Below the pieces are notes generated by a model that made no database searches, had not been told where the DNA came from, and saw only the letters and a program-made list of their open reading frames with translations. 50,398 nucleotides of DNA, from assembly GCA_947450645.1 (NCBI GenBank), contig CANFWH010000012.1, forward strand, positions 1 through 50,398. The letters are read 5' to 3'. Source of the DNA: Comamonadaceae bacterium (GTDB lineage Bacteria; Pseudomonadota; Gammaproteobacteria; Burkholderiales; Burkholderiaceae_C). Shown here in pieces: positions 25,472-34,827 of the stretch. The first letter of the stretch is position 1, and each line of letters begins with the position of its first letter. The position numbers were made by a program, and so were the translations under genes.

Positions 25472-26250
25472 AACGCCGCGACGTTTTATTAGCCAGTGCG
25501 GCTGTAGGCCTCTCTGGTATTGGCTTGGCGCAGGTCGCCAACCTAAACGACGCCATTAACAAGGCAGGTCGGCAGCGCATGTTGTCGCAGCGCATGGCGA
25601 AGGGTTATATGGCGCTTGGGCAGGGCGTGCTTCCAACTGATGCTGAAAAAGCACTGGCAACTTCAATGGCGTTGTTTGATCGTCAGCTCGTCGAACTCAA
25701 AGCCTTTGCCCCCACACCTGAGATCAAAACAACCTACCAGCAGTTGGAGTCCAAATGGAGCGATTACAAGGGCGCGCTGGTGGGTGCAAAGCCAGACGCG
25801 CAAGGCGCGGTCAGCGTGATGTCGCTCAGCAACGCAGTGCTTGCTTTAGCCAATCAAGGCACGGTGCAATTAGAAAAGACATCCAGCAAACCTGTGGGCA
25901 AATTGGTCAACATCGCAGGTCGTCAGCGCATGCTCTCGCAGCGCATGGCCGCGCACTATCTGGCAGCGAGCTGGAATGTTCAAGCGGCCAGCGCCAAAGC
26001 AGAAATGCTGAAAGCGCAGGATGAGTTTTTGCTGGCGCACGACATTTTGAGCAAAGCTCCCGAGAATACGGAACGCATTATTGGCGAACTGGTGCTCGCC
26101 CAGCAGCAGTTTGTTTTTTTTCAAGCTGCCTTGCAAAATTTGCAAATCGGACATGCTAGCCAAGTACGCATGAGTGATGTGTTTCAAACCAGCGAACGCA
26201 TCTTGCAAGTGATGGATAACATCACTAATCTTTATTCCAAAATTGGTTAA
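25468..26250 (+). CDS. Stand-alone tandem PilJ/NarX-type (P-box) sensor protein
   Basis: A 260-residue protein of two similar helical modules. Each carries the identical motif AGRQRMLSQRMA, at residues 33-44 and 150-161. This motif is the hallmark of the PilJ/NarX-like N-terminal domain and resembles the P-box of NarX/NarQ, where it binds nitrate or nitrite. An N-terminal signal (MKRRDVLLASAAVGLSGIGLA), perhaps Tat-type, suggests export. There is no kinase, methyl-accepting or other output domain and no further clear transmembrane helix. It is placed between nirB and nirD and is coupled to nirB by an ATGA overlap. I infer a periplasmic nitrate/nitrite-binding accessory; the partner is unknown. 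Confidence 0.85.
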   Translation: MKRRDVLLASAAVGLSGIGLAQVANLNDAINKAGRQRMLSQRMAKGYMALGQGVLPTDAEKALATSMALFDRQLVELKAFAPTPEIKTTYQQLESKWSDYKGALVGAKPDAQGAVSVMSLSNAVLALANQGTVQLEKTSSKPVGKLVNIAGRQRMLSQRMAAHYLAASWNVQAASAKAEMLKAQDEFLLAHDILSKAPENTERIIGELVLAQQQFVFFQAALQNLQIGHASQVRMSDVFQTSERILQVMDNITNLYSKIG

Positions 26251-26253
26251 TTT

Positions 26254-26565
26254 ATGACAACCTTTCACCGCATTTGTCAAGTCACCGACATCCCCGTGCT
26301 CGGCGCACGCGTCGTCAAGCGGACAGGTCAAACCGACATCGCTATTTTTAGAAACGACCAAGACAAAGTCTTTGCGGTCTTAGATAGCTGCCCACATAAA
26401 GGTGGACCGCTCAGTCAAGGCATCGTGCATGGCGAGAGCGTGACTTGTCCGCTTCACTCGTGGAAAATTGGTCTCGCTGACGGCGAAGCGCAAGCACCCG
26501 ATGTGGGCTGTACCAAACGTTTCGATGTGAAGATAGAGGACGGTTATGTCCACGTTGCGCTCTGA
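26254..26565 (+). CDS. nirD: Nitrite reductase [NAD(P)H], small subunit (Rieske-type)
   Basis: A 103-residue NirD with a Rieske fold, partner of NirB. The full Rieske ligand set is present: Cys46-x-His48 (SCPHKGG) and Cys65-x2-His68 (TCPLHSW). A complete set is notable, because some NirD proteins lack cluster ligands. The gene begins 3 bp after the sensor gene, and its end overlaps the nasA start by 20 bp, showing tight operon packing. Confidence 0.95.
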   Translation: MTTFHRICQVTDIPVLGARVVKRTGQTDIAIFRNDQDKVFAVLDSCPHKGGPLSQGIVHGESVTCPLHSWKIGLADGEAQAPDVGCTKRFDVKIEDGYVHVAL

Positions 26566-29344
26566 AACTAAGTCGACCTGTCCATACTGCGGGGTTGGTT
26601 GTGGTGTCATTATTGAAACGCAAGACTCCCAAATCACAGGGGTTAGAGGCGACCCAGATCATCCCGCCAATTTTGGGCGACTGTGCAGCAAGGGATCAAC
26701 GCTACACCTAACGGCAAGCCCAGCCGTCAACGCGCAAACGCGTTTGCTGTACCCGATGCTGCGTGAGTCTCGCGACACTGTGCAAGCTCGCACAGAGCAT
26801 CAGCGCGTCACGTGGGACACTGCGCTAGGCCATGCCAGTAGGCGCTTTGCGAGCATCATTGCCGCGCACGGCGCGGACGCTGTGGGCTTCTACATTTCGG
26901 GGCAACTGCTAACTGAAGACTATTACGTCTTTAACAAACTCGCTAAGGGTTTGATTGGCACGAACAACATCGACACCAATTCGCGTCTGTGTATGAGCTC
27001 GGCCGTGGCAGGCTACAAGCAAAGCCTCGGCGCCGATGCGCCCCCAACTTGCTATGACGATGTGAATCATGCGGACTGCATTTTTATTGTCGGATCGAAC
27101 ACCGCGTTTGCGCATCCAGTTTTGTTTAGACGCATCGAGGATGCGAAGACCGCGAATCCGGATCTCAAAATTATTTTTTGCGATCCGCGCCGTACCGATA
27201 CCGCCGAGCTAGCTGATTTGTATCTGCCGATTCAACCCGGCACCGACGTGATGCTGTTTAACGGCATGCTGCACATCATGCTCTGGGAAGGCTGGCTGGA
27301 TAAGGCTTTCATTGATACGCGTACTAATGGCTTTGACGATTTAAAAGCGCTAGTGCGGGATTGCACACCCGAGCTGGTGGCACAAACCTGCGGTATCAAC
27401 AAAGACGATTTATTCACCGCTGCGAAGTGGTTTGCTACTTCCAAAGCCACACTCTCGCTGTATTGCCAAGGATTGAATCAATCGACCAGCGGTACGGCAA
27501 AAAACACGGCGCTAATCAATTTGCATTTGGCAACCAAGCAGATTGGCAAAGCGGGTGCAGGTCCGTTTTCGCTGACGGGTCAGCCCAATGCCATGGGCGG
27601 ACGCGAAGTGGGCGGCTTGTCCAATTTACTCTCAGCGCATCGTGACATGGCTAATCCTGCGCACCGCGCCGAAGTCGCTGCGCTGTGGGGTATTGCGGAC
27701 GTGCCTTCTAAGCCCGGCCTCTCCGCCGTTGAACTGTTTGAGGCAGCCGCAGACGGGCAAGTCAAAGCGCTCTGGATTGCTTGCACCAACCCCATGCAGT
27801 CGATGCCTGACGTCAAAACTGTGCGCCGTGCGCTGGAGCGCGCCGAATTTGTGGTGCTGCAAGAAGCCTTTGCGACCACCGAAACCGCCGCGTTTGCCGA
27901 TTTGCTGTTGCCTGCAACGACATGGGGCGAAAAGCACGGCACAGTGACCAATAGCGAGCGGCGCATCACGCGTGTGCGCTCGGCTGTACCGCCACCTGGT
28001 GAAGCGCGGCATGACTGGCAAATCGTGTGTGACTTTGCGGCCAAGCTGAAGAGCACAAATCACCCCATCCACATGGCCTACGCATCACCCGAAGAAATTT
28101 GGCTGGAGCACCGCGAATCCACACGTGGGCGCGATTTAGATATCACGGGTCTCTCGTATGCCATGCTGGATGTGGCTCCCCATCAATGGCCTTTTGCAGA
28201 GTCCAGCACGTCTGGCCTAGCGAGACTCTATGAAAACGACATATTCCCTACGCCTGACGGCAAAGCACGTTTCATCTCTAAAGCCTACAAGCTCACTTTT
28301 GACGTGCGCGAATCTCGTTTTCCATTTAGCCTGACCACCGGCCGTCTGCGCGACCAATGGCACGGTATGAGCCGCACAGGAACGCTTGGGCGTTTGTTCG
28401 GTCACGTGCCTGAGCCTGTGGTGCAAATGAACGAGCAAGACATGGTGCGCCGCGGCTTCAAAGCGGGCGAACTCGTCCACGTCACATCGAAGCGCGGCTC
28501 GGTCGTGCTGCCCGTGCAAGCATCGAAAGAAATCGGCATGAGCCAAGCTTTTATTGCCATGCATTGGGGTGGTCAATTTTTGAGTGGCAAATCAAGTACG
28601 GGCGAGCCGCTTTGGGGTGTGAATGCGCTGACGACCTCTGCGTTTTGTCCTGACTCCAAACAGCCTGAGTTGAAACACGCGGCCGTCAAAGTGTTAAAAG
28701 CGGAACTGCCACAGGCCTTACTGGCTGTAGCTTGGTTGCCCGTTGATGTGACGCACCACGCTCGCGCAGCACTGCAAAAGTTAATGGGCGATTTTGACTT
28801 TGCCAGTCTCGTTCCGTTTGGACAAGAAGGGATTGACGACGATCCAACCAAGGGACGCAGCGGCCTGCTCTTTCGCGCCTCTAGCCAATACGCCCCCGCG
28901 TTTGAATTGCTAGAAAAAATTGAATCCATCTTGCAACTGGGCACCCCGCAAGCACTGCGTTACCGCGATAAGAAAAACGATCAGTACCGTGTGGCTTTGA
29001 TGCAAGGCGAGCAGATCCGAGGCTTTTTACTCGCAGGCGATGCTTCCTCTGGTGCGTGGATGCAAACGCTGTTGCAAGAAGATTTAAGTGCGCAGGCGTT
29101 TCGTCGTCGGCTCTTACTACCCAGTCCCGAAGCCCCAGCAGGCGCGCCCGCCAAAGCCGCGCAAGTGTGCAGCTGCTTGAACGTGAGTACAGACAAGATT
29201 ACGGCTTGTTTGATGCGCTCTACTGGCAACGAAGGCACCCGCCTTGAGCAATTGCAGAGCGAGCTTAAATGCGGGACGCAGTGCGGCTCGTGCGTGCCGA
29301 CGCTCAAGCGCATGATTCGAGAGACGACGACAATTGCAGCATGA
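26546..29344 (+). CDS. nasA: Assimilatory nitrate reductase, catalytic subunit
   Basis: A 932-residue cytoplasmic molybdoenzyme reducing nitrate to nitrite. The N-terminal [4Fe-4S] ligands are Cys12, Cys15, Cys19 (CPYCGVGCG) and the Cys in GRLCSKG. The bis-MGD domains follow (SRLCMSSAVAGYKQSLG, GLNQSTSGTAKNTALINLHL, and the C-terminal cap TTGRLRDQWHGMSRTGTLG). A C-terminal BFD-like [2Fe-2S] domain has CSCLNVS and CGTQCGSC, as in NasA proteins that take electrons without a large NasB. No separate electron-donor subunit is seen here. It starts inside the nirD end and stops overlapping ybiB (ATGA). Confidence 0.96.
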   Translation: MSTLRSETKSTCPYCGVGCGVIIETQDSQITGVRGDPDHPANFGRLCSKGSTLHLTASPAVNAQTRLLYPMLRESRDTVQARTEHQRVTWDTALGHASRRFASIIAAHGADAVGFYISGQLLTEDYYVFNKLAKGLIGTNNIDTNSRLCMSSAVAGYKQSLGADAPPTCYDDVNHADCIFIVGSNTAFAHPVLFRRIEDAKTANPDLKIIFCDPRRTDTAELADLYLPIQPGTDVMLFNGMLHIMLWEGWLDKAFIDTRTNGFDDLKALVRDCTPELVAQTCGINKDDLFTAAKWFATSKATLSLYCQGLNQSTSGTAKNTALINLHLATKQIGKAGAGPFSLTGQPNAMGGREVGGLSNLLSAHRDMANPAHRAEVAALWGIADVPSKPGLSAVELFEAAADGQVKALWIACTNPMQSMPDVKTVRRALERAEFVVLQEAFATTETAAFADLLLPATTWGEKHGTVTNSERRITRVRSAVPPPGEARHDWQIVCDFAAKLKSTNHPIHMAYASPEEIWLEHRESTRGRDLDITGLSYAMLDVAPHQWPFAESSTSGLARLYENDIFPTPDGKARFISKAYKLTFDVRESRFPFSLTTGRLRDQWHGMSRTGTLGRLFGHVPEPVVQMNEQDMVRRGFKAGELVHVTSKRGSVVLPVQASKEIGMSQAFIAMHWGGQFLSGKSSTGEPLWGVNALTTSAFCPDSKQPELKHAAVKVLKAELPQALLAVAWLPVDVTHHARAALQKLMGDFDFASLVPFGQEGIDDDPTKGRSGLLFRASSQYAPAFELLEKIESILQLGTPQALRYRDKKNDQYRVALMQGEQIRGFLLAGDASSGAWMQTLLQEDLSAQAFRRRLLLPSPEAPAGAPAKAAQVCSCLNVSTDKITACLMRSTGNEGTRLEQLQSELKCGTQCGSCVPTLKRMIRETTTIAA

Positions 29345-30270
29345 GCATTGCACACTACATCAAAGAAATCGGCCGCGGCAAAGAAGGCGCTCGGTCGCTC
29401 ACGCGTGCGCAAGCAGCCGATTTGTTTGGCTTGGTGTTAGATGGTGCGGTGAGCGATTTAGAAATTGGCGCGTTTTGTCTCTCTATGCGGATCAAAGGCG
29501 AAACGCCTCTAGAGCTCAGGGGGTTTATTGATGCGGCTGAAGCACGAATCAACGTAAATGCTCTGCAAGCCACATGGAATAAGGCCTCTACGAGACCCGT
29601 TGTGGTGATTCCAAGCTACAACGGCGCGCGCAAATTGCCGCTACTCACGCCTTTGCTTGCTTTGCTACTGGAGCGCGAAGGTTTATCCGTCTTGGTACAC
29701 GGCATGGACGAGGGACTCAAAGCCGCTTCAGGTGTGCAGCGCGTGACGAGTGCCGAGATTTTTAATCAACTCGCATTGGATGCAAAGGCTAGCTCTCACG
29801 TCCAATACATCTCAATTTCAAAACTTTCACCGCCACTTAAAAAACTACTTGACGTGCGCAAGGTTGTCGGTCTGCGTAACAGCGCGCACAGCGTCGTGAA
29901 ACTCATTAATCCGTATCGCGTGCCATCCAATACAAAGTCGGTTTTAGTGACTAGCTATACGCATCCCGAATACGCTGCGTCTATGAGCGAGACATTGGCG
30001 GGCATGCAAGCGACGGCGCTTTTGCTACGCGGCACAGAAGGCGAAGCGGTGGCCGACCCGCGCCGCACGCCAGTGATGACGGGGCTTCGCGCTGGCAAGG
30101 CTGTGGTTTTGCAAGGTGCACAGCACGGCACATTAAACGAGCTGCCACAGCTACCTACAACGGTTGATGCAAGCCTCACAGCGGTATACATTCAATCAGT
30201 ATTGGCAGGTACCGAATCCGTTCCAGCACCGATTGCTTTGCAGGTTCAGCATATTTTGAAACTCTTATGA
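29341..30270 (+). CDS. ybiB: YbiB-like protein (TrpD2 family, glycosyltransferase family 3 fold)
   Basis: A 310-residue homologue of the anthranilate-phosphoribosyltransferase fold, of the YbiB/TrpD2 branch known to bind nucleic acids rather than make tryptophan. The N-terminal helical domain is MSIAHYIKEIGRGKEGARSL...LVLDGAVSDLEIGAFCLSMRIKGE. The C-terminal alpha/beta domain holds GLRNSAHSVVKLINP and LRGTEGEAVADPRR. The start at 29341 overlaps the nasA stop, so it is co-translated with the nitrate reductase. Its role in nitrate assimilation is not established; regulation of mRNA or DNA is conceivable. Confidence 0.9.
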   Translation: MSIAHYIKEIGRGKEGARSLTRAQAADLFGLVLDGAVSDLEIGAFCLSMRIKGETPLELRGFIDAAEARINVNALQATWNKASTRPVVVIPSYNGARKLPLLTPLLALLLEREGLSVLVHGMDEGLKAASGVQRVTSAEIFNQLALDAKASSHVQYISISKLSPPLKKLLDVRKVVGLRNSAHSVVKLINPYRVPSNTKSVLVTSYTHPEYAASMSETLAGMQATALLLRGTEGEAVADPRRTPVMTGLRAGKAVVLQGAQHGTLNELPQLPTTVDASLTAVYIQSVLAGTESVPAPIALQVQHILKLL

Positions 30271-31085
30271 ACGTCTCATCTCATCCATACAACACAACCA
30301 AGGGCTCAGTCACGCTAGTGGGCGCGGGTCCTGGCGATCCTGACTTGCTCACGATTAAGGCTGCCAAAGTCATAGCCAGTGCGACGGTTATCTTGATAGA
30401 CGACTTGGTGAACGACGAAGTTTTGTCTCACGCCAATCCAAATGCGCGCATCGTGTATGTCGGTAAACGTGGTGGCTGCAAATCGACGCCGCAAGCTTTT
30501 ATCGAGAAGATGATGATTGCCGAATACAAAAAAGGTGAAGCAGTGGTGCGACTCAAGGGCGGGGATCCAATGATCTTTGGTCGCGCGGGCGAAGAGTTAG
30601 CGGCGCTCACTACAGCGAATGTACCTTGTAGTGTTGTCAATGGCATCACGTCAGGACTGGCGGCGGCGACTGGGCTTAGCATTCCGCTGACGCACCGCGA
30701 TCACGCGCATGGTGTGGTGTTTGTCACGGGTCATGCCGCACCTGACGGCGCAGAGACCGACTGGGCAGCGCTAGGCTTAATGGCAAATCAACTCAAATTG
30801 ACGTTAGTCATTTACATGGGCGTGAGCCACGCAAGCCTTATCCAGAAAGGCTTGCAAATGCATTGCCCATCAAACATGCCAGTGGCTTTAATTCAAAACG
30901 CGAGTACAGCGCAAGCACGGCACGCCATCACGCAACTCGATCAACTCACGAGAACCATTGAGCAAGAAGCACTTTGCAGCCCGCTCATCATGGTGATTGG
31001 CGATGTCGCCAAGTTGGCAAGCCCCCAGCTTGCGGTCGTCGTCAGCTCCGCGCAAGATCGTTATAATGCTCGATTGGTTGCGTAA
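30267..31085 (+). CDS. cobA: Uroporphyrinogen-III C-methyltransferase (siroheme synthesis)
   Basis: A 272-residue SUMT/CobA. It adds two methyl groups from SAM to uroporphyrinogen III, giving precorrin-2, the precursor of siroheme needed by NirB. Motifs are VGAGPGDPDLLTIKAAKVI, VYVGKRGG, VRLKGGDPMIFGRAGEE, the TSGLAAATGLSIPLTHRD loop and VTGHAA. No CysG-type dehydrogenase/chelatase domain is fused, so that activity must come from elsewhere. It is the last gene of the nirB operon, overlapping ybiB by 4 bp. Confidence 0.95.
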   Translation: MNVSSHPYNTTKGSVTLVGAGPGDPDLLTIKAAKVIASATVILIDDLVNDEVLSHANPNARIVYVGKRGGCKSTPQAFIEKMMIAEYKKGEAVVRLKGGDPMIFGRAGEELAALTTANVPCSVVNGITSGLAAATGLSIPLTHRDHAHGVVFVTGHAAPDGAETDWAALGLMANQLKLTLVIYMGVSHASLIQKGLQMHCPSNMPVALIQNASTAQARHAITQLDQLTRTIEQEALCSPLIMVIGDVAKLASPQLAVVVSSAQDRYNARLVA

Positions 31086-31090
31086 GCGAT

Positions 31091-31108
31091 CAATTTTCCG
31101 GAAAATTG
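31091..31108. promoter_or_regulatory. Perfect 18-bp palindrome upstream of a lipoprotein gene
   Basis: CAATTTTCCGGAAAATTG is fully self-complementary and lies 6 bp after the cobA stop and 30 bp before the lipoprotein ATG. There is no spacer for a stable hairpin loop and no T-run, so a dimeric repressor or activator site is more likely than a terminator. The regulator is unknown. Confidence 0.5.
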
Positions 31109-31137
31109 TTTAACCTCTTATTTACAAGGATACTGAC

Positions 31138-31401
31138 ATGAACAAGTCACTCGTTTTGGCCGCTTTGATTGCTGCCGCCGCTCTCGCCGCTTGCGGCAAA
31201 AAAGCTGATGCCCCTGCTGCTCCAGCTCCTGCTGCTGCTCCAGCTGCTGACGCTTCTGCTCCAGCTGCCGCTGCTCCAGCTGCCGCTGCAATGGACGCCG
31301 CCAAAGCTGCTGTTCCTGCTGCAATGGATGCGGCTAAAGCCGCCGCCCCAGCCGTCATGGACGCCGCTAAAAGCGCTGCTAAAGACGCAATGAAGAAGTA
31401 A
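31138..31401 (+). CDS. Small Ala/Pro-rich lipoprotein
   Basis: An 87-residue protein. The signal MNKSLVLAALIAAAALAAC ends in a lipobox (LAAC, Cys19), so it should be lipidated and membrane-attached. The mature part is low-complexity: a Pro/Ala stretch, then three to four repeats of (A)MDAAKAA(A/V)PA, forming an amphipathic alanine-lysine helix. ACAAGGA provides a ribosome site. Many betaproteobacteria encode such alanine-rich lipoproteins, but I cannot assign a function; a cell-envelope spacer is possible. It has its own terminator and is separated from the nitrate operon by a palindrome. Confidence 0.85.
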   Translation: MNKSLVLAALIAAAALAACGKKADAPAAPAPAAAPAADASAPAAAAPAAAAMDAAKAAVPAAMDAAKAAAPAVMDAAKSAAKDAMKK

Positions 31402-31416
31402 TTCTTCGCGGCTTAT

Positions 31417-31446
31417 AAAAAACCACCCGCATGGGTGGTTTTTTTT
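31417..31446 (+). terminator. Rho-independent terminator after the lipoprotein gene
   Basis: AAAACCACCC, a four-base GCAT loop, GGGTGGTTTT and a continuing T-run. The A-tract on the left makes it bidirectional, so it can also stop the convergent MBL-hydrolase transcript. Confidence 0.93.
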
Positions 31447-31463
31447 CGTCACAATCAATCAAA

Positions 31464-32237
31464 CTACACATCAATCCAGTCAAAACCCGAGTCTGCATTT
31501 GCAATGGTCAATACAAAACTACGCTCGTCAATCGCAACTTCAATCACACGTTGAACCAATTCGGGATGATTATTTTGTTCACTCAAGTGCGCAGCCACCA
31601 CATGTCGCAAACCCTTATGCGATATGGCCTGTAAGAGGTGTGCTGCTTGCACATTACTGAGATGTCCATAACTACCCGCGATACGTTGCTTTAAAAATGA
31701 CGGATATTTGCTGGCACGCAACATCTCTTCGTCATGATTGAATTCAAGCACCATGGCATCCAAGTTTTGCAGCTGTTCAGTCACATAGGGGGTCGCGTGG
31801 CCTAGGTCTGTGAGTAACCCAAACCGTTTATTCCCCGTCGTTACCGTCAGCTGTAGTGGTTCTTTCGCATCGTGCGCGACAGTAAAAGGACGTAGCTCAA
31901 AATCCTGCATGGCAATGATTTCGCCATCAACGGCAAAGCGAATGGACTCGCCCATATCAGGACTACCCATCGCGCTGTATGTTCCGCGACTCATCCAAAC
32001 AGGTATGCCCTCTTGCGCCACTATTTGGCGCGCACAGCCCACATGATCGCTATGCTCGTGCGTGACAAAAAGTGCATCAATGTCTTGGAAGCCGAGGCCT
32101 CGCCTCAGTAAGCGCTCGCCGAGTTGTTTATAGGGCATTCCGCAATCAATAAGTAGTCGCGTGCGACTCGTACCGCGGCTGCTTTCGATTAAGGTAGCGT
32201 TGCCCGCGCTACCACTGCCTAAAGAGCAAAATCGCAC
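31464..32237 (-). CDS. MBL-fold metallohydrolase (YycJ/WalJ-like)
   Basis: A 257-residue metallo-beta-lactamase-fold enzyme. The start MRFCSLGSGSAGNATLIES is typical of the YycJ family of putative 5'-3' nucleases. The dinuclear metal motif is THEHSDHVG (about residues 59-67), with further ligands in LTDLGHATPYV, EFNHDEEML and the late AAHLSEQNNHPE. Length is normal. It lies 15 bp after bamC in the dapA-bamC operon. The actual substrate is uncertain. Confidence 0.88.
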   Translation of the reverse strand: MRFCSLGSGSAGNATLIESSRGTSRTRLLIDCGMPYKQLGERLLRRGLGFQDIDALFVTHEHSDHVGCARQIVAQEGIPVWMSRGTYSAMGSPDMGESIRFAVDGEIIAMQDFELRPFTVAHDAKEPLQLTVTTGNKRFGLLTDLGHATPYVTEQLQNLDAMVLEFNHDEEMLRASKYPSFLKQRIAGSYGHLSNVQAAHLLQAISHKGLRHVVAAHLSEQNNHPELVQRVIEVAIDERSFVLTIANADSGFDWIDV

Positions 32238-32252
32238 AGAGACTGGCCGCGC

Positions 32253-33368
32253 TTACCGCAAGTCGTCTTGCAAGACTTTGAGAATGCTTTTAGCCTCGAC
32301 GGTATTCAGAATCTTACCGCTGGTGTCCGCCACACGCACGCGAGTTTTGTTCGCGTCTGCTGCCACCATGATTTGATATTTTTGCAAGGAGTCTTTGGTC
32401 TTCGCACCAAACATACGCGCAAAAAATCCAGGTGCATTTTTTTCCGCGTCAGGCTCAACATAACGCACGTAATAAAGGCCTTTGCTGCGATCTCGATCTT
32501 CCACCGTAAAGTTGGTGCGATCAAGGCTTTGACCCACGCGCCGCCACGCCTGATCGAAGGCATCGAGAAGGGCAAGGCTAGTCTGCGTCGCGTCTTGTTC
32601 AATGTTAGCTCGCAAGAGCACTGGTGCAGGGGCAGCTGCACTCTTTGGTTGATCCAGCGCCGCATTAGCTGCTTCTTGCGCGCCGCCTAGCCGAACCATT
32701 AAACGCTTCAAAAATTCAATCTCAAGCTCGGGATCCGAAGGGCGTGGCTTCCACACCAGGGTCGTACGATCGTTATTGGCGTAATCTTCCATCATGCCGC
32801 GGTGGCTAATGTAAATTTCTGTCCCTCCCGTCGCGAGACGCTCTAGTCGCGTACGGTATTTATCACGCTCATTGGTTGAATAAAGACCATCCAACACCTT
32901 GCCCAGATATTTGCGAATCCCATCTTGCGGCAACTTGGCGCGATTCTCGTTCCATTCCGTCTCCATGATGCCCAAGTTTGGCTGATCGATGATGATGGTG
33001 AGCCCGTTATCGGTCCAAAACTTTTTAATCTCCTCCCATAATTTTTCTGGTGGACGCTCCGTCACTAACCAGCGCTGCGTACCATCACGCACCACACGCA
33101 CATCACCCAGTGCATTAGCTGCTGTGGCATTCGCCGTAGCCGTAGAGACCGCCGCCGCCGTGGCTTGAAGTGCACTGGCATTGGCTGAACCACCCACAGG
33201 GACGGATGCTTGCGAATTTTTTGTAAGAAGGCTGAGGTCAGGTGGCACCTCTAGCGTAGGTGTCTGTTTACCTTGAGATTTGTAATCCACTTTATTACCA
33301 TCAAATGTGGTGGAGCAGGCAGATAAGGCAATTGCTGTCACCAGCATCCAAAAAATCGTTTTCATCAT
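32253..33368 (-). CDS. bamC: Outer-membrane assembly lipoprotein BamC
   Basis: A 371-residue BamC (NlpB/DapX), a lipoprotein of the BAM complex that inserts beta-barrel proteins into the outer membrane. It has signal peptide [18 protein letters not shown] with the lipobox Cys at about 18. A flexible Ala/Thr-rich linker (about 65-92) leads into two helix-grip domains ([22 protein letters not shown] and the C-terminal [21 protein letters not shown]). The start at 33368 overlaps the dapA stop (ATGA); an earlier start would read into dapA. The dapA-bamC pairing is conserved in proteobacteria. Confidence 0.94.
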   Translation of the reverse strand: MMKTIFWMLVTAIALSACSTTFDGNKVDYKSQGKQTPTLEVPPDLSLLTKNSQASVPVGGSANASALQATAAAVSTATANATAANALGDVRVVRDGTQRWLVTERPPEKLWEEIKKFWTDNGLTIIIDQPNLGIMETEWNENRAKLPQDGIRKYLGKVLDGLYSTNERDKYRTRLERLATGGTEIYISHRGMMEDYANNDRTTLVWKPRPSDPELEIEFLKRLMVRLGGAQEAANAALDQPKSAAAPAPVLLRANIEQDATQTSLALLDAFDQAWRRVGQSLDRTNFTVEDRDRSKGLYYVRYVEPDAEKNAPGFFARMFGAKTKDSLQKYQIMVAADANKTRVRVADTSGKILNTVEAKSILKVLQDDLR

Positions 33369-34288
33369 TTGTCTTTCAAAACGCCGCAAGTACGCATAGC
33401 TTGTTCAACCAGCACTTGCGCCGCAGGTGTGAGCGCTGTCATTGGCAAGCGCATTGCACCTCCGCAAAGCCCCATACGAGCCACCGCCCATTTCACTGGA
33501 ATTGGATTAGCCTCAACAAATAAATGCTTATGCAGCGGCATCAGTTCAAACTGCAAGCGCATTGCGGTTGCTACGTCCCCGCTCACAGCGGCTATACAAA
33601 GCTCATGCATTTTGCGCGGTGCAATGTTAGCCGTTACGCTGATATTGCCTTGTCCGCCGCACAGCATGAGTGCCACAGCTGTCGGATCATCGCCCGAATA
33701 AATGCCAAAACTCTTGAGTCCCCGTTCGCGCACGGATTTAATCAGCCACTGCGCACGCTCGATGTTTCCTGTTGCTTCTTTGATGCCCACAATGCCATCC
33801 ACTTCAGCAAGGCGCATCACTGTATCGTGTGCCATATCCGCAACCGTGCGGCCTGGCACGTTGTAGAGATACATCGGCAAATCCACGCTCTCGATGATTT
33901 TTTTAAAATGCAAATACTGACCTTCTTGCGTCGGGCGGTTGTAGTACGGAACCACTTGCAATTGTGAGTGTGCACCGACCTTTTGGGCGTAACGTGCCAG
34001 CTCAATTGCCTCGGCGGTTGAATTAGCACCGCAGCCTGCCATGATGGGCACAAAGCACTCGGTGTGTTTGGCCGCTTGTTCGACCGCGACGCGAATAATC
34101 TCACAGTGTTCTTCGACATTCACTGTCGGGGACTCGCCCGTCGTGCCGACCACGCCGATACAATCTGTGCCTTCAGCAATATGCCAATCGACCAACCTGC
34201 GCAGACCCGCGTAGTCCACACTACCATCTTCCAGCATGGGGGTAATAAGCGCAACGATACTGCCCGTAAGCGGCGAGAGAGATGTCAT
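33365..34288 (-). CDS. dapA: 4-hydroxy-tetrahydrodipicolinate synthase
   Basis: A 307-residue DapA, condensing pyruvate with aspartate semialdehyde in lysine and diaminopimelate synthesis. Features are GTTGES (48-53), Tyr142 in LYNVPGR and the Schiff-base Lys170 in GIKEATGN. Catalytic residues and length (family about 292) are in order. The segment before PYYNRP reads GAHSQLQVV, slightly unlike the common GADAALLVV, but neutral. It overlaps the methyltransferase upstream and bamC downstream by 4 bp each, so the operon is translationally linked. Confidence 0.96.
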   Translation of the reverse strand: MTSLSPLTGSIVALITPMLEDGSVDYAGLRRLVDWHIAEGTDCIGVVGTTGESPTVNVEEHCEIIRVAVEQAAKHTECFVPIMAGCGANSTAEAIELARYAQKVGAHSQLQVVPYYNRPTQEGQYLHFKKIIESVDLPMYLYNVPGRTVADMAHDTVMRLAEVDGIVGIKEATGNIERAQWLIKSVRERGLKSFGIYSGDDPTAVALMLCGGQGNISVTANIAPRKMHELCIAAVSGDVATAMRLQFELMPLHKHLFVEANPIPVKWAVARMGLCGGAMRLPMTALTPAAQVLVEQAMRTCGVLKDK

Positions 34289-34827
34289 AAATGAAATTTA
34301 GGTGGTTGAACTGAAGCGCTCATTTTACCTGCCAGCCTAGTTGCGGCAATACGCTCTACAAAGCGATCTGGCGCTGTCAAAAACCCTTCTTCATAGGCAA
34401 TAATATGCAACCCCATGCATAGCGATAACAATTCTTTACTTTTTAGCAAAAAGTCTGAACGCGAGGGTTTGCCCACCGTCTCGTTACCCACGGCAAAGGT
34501 CTCGTAAATCAAGACACCGCCCTCCTTCAAGCTGGCTAGCAGCTTTGGAAACAAGGGACGCCACAGATAGTTGGTCACCACCACCACATCAAAGGTCTCG
34601 CCGTCTAATGGCCAAGGCGCATTTTCGATATCTGCTTGCACCCTGCGTGCATTTGGCGAATGCGTGGCTACCGTCTGCAAGGCCTCACTAGAAATATCCA
34701 GTGCCGTCACTGTGCAACCCATATCTACAAAGAGCTTTACATGCCGGCCTGTCCCGCAGGCCACATCCAGTATGGCTTGGCCGTGTGCCGCTCGATGCGC
34801 CCAGCGACTCACCCATTCTGAAACCAT
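34285..34827 (-). CDS. Class I SAM-dependent methyltransferase
   Basis: A 180-residue Rossmann methyltransferase beginning [33 protein letters not shown]. Motif I is DVACGTGRH; the next Asp in ALDIS binds the SAM ribose, and [10 protein letters not shown] replaces a canonical motif IV. I choose the ATG at 34827 because it overlaps the stop of a 42-residue membrane ORF (TAATG) and because family members begin just before this helix; a start five codons earlier is also open. The substrate is unknown. It precedes dapA, a common betaproteobacterial arrangement. Confidence 0.85.
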   Translation of the reverse strand: MVSEWVSRWAHRAAHGQAILDVACGTGRHVKLFVDMGCTVTALDISSEALQTVATHSPNARRVQADIENAPWPLDGETFDVVVVTNYLWRPLFPKLLASLKEGGVLIYETFAVGNETVGKPSRSDFLLKSKELLSLCMGLHIIAYEEGFLTAPDRFVERIAATRLAGKMSASVQPPKFHL

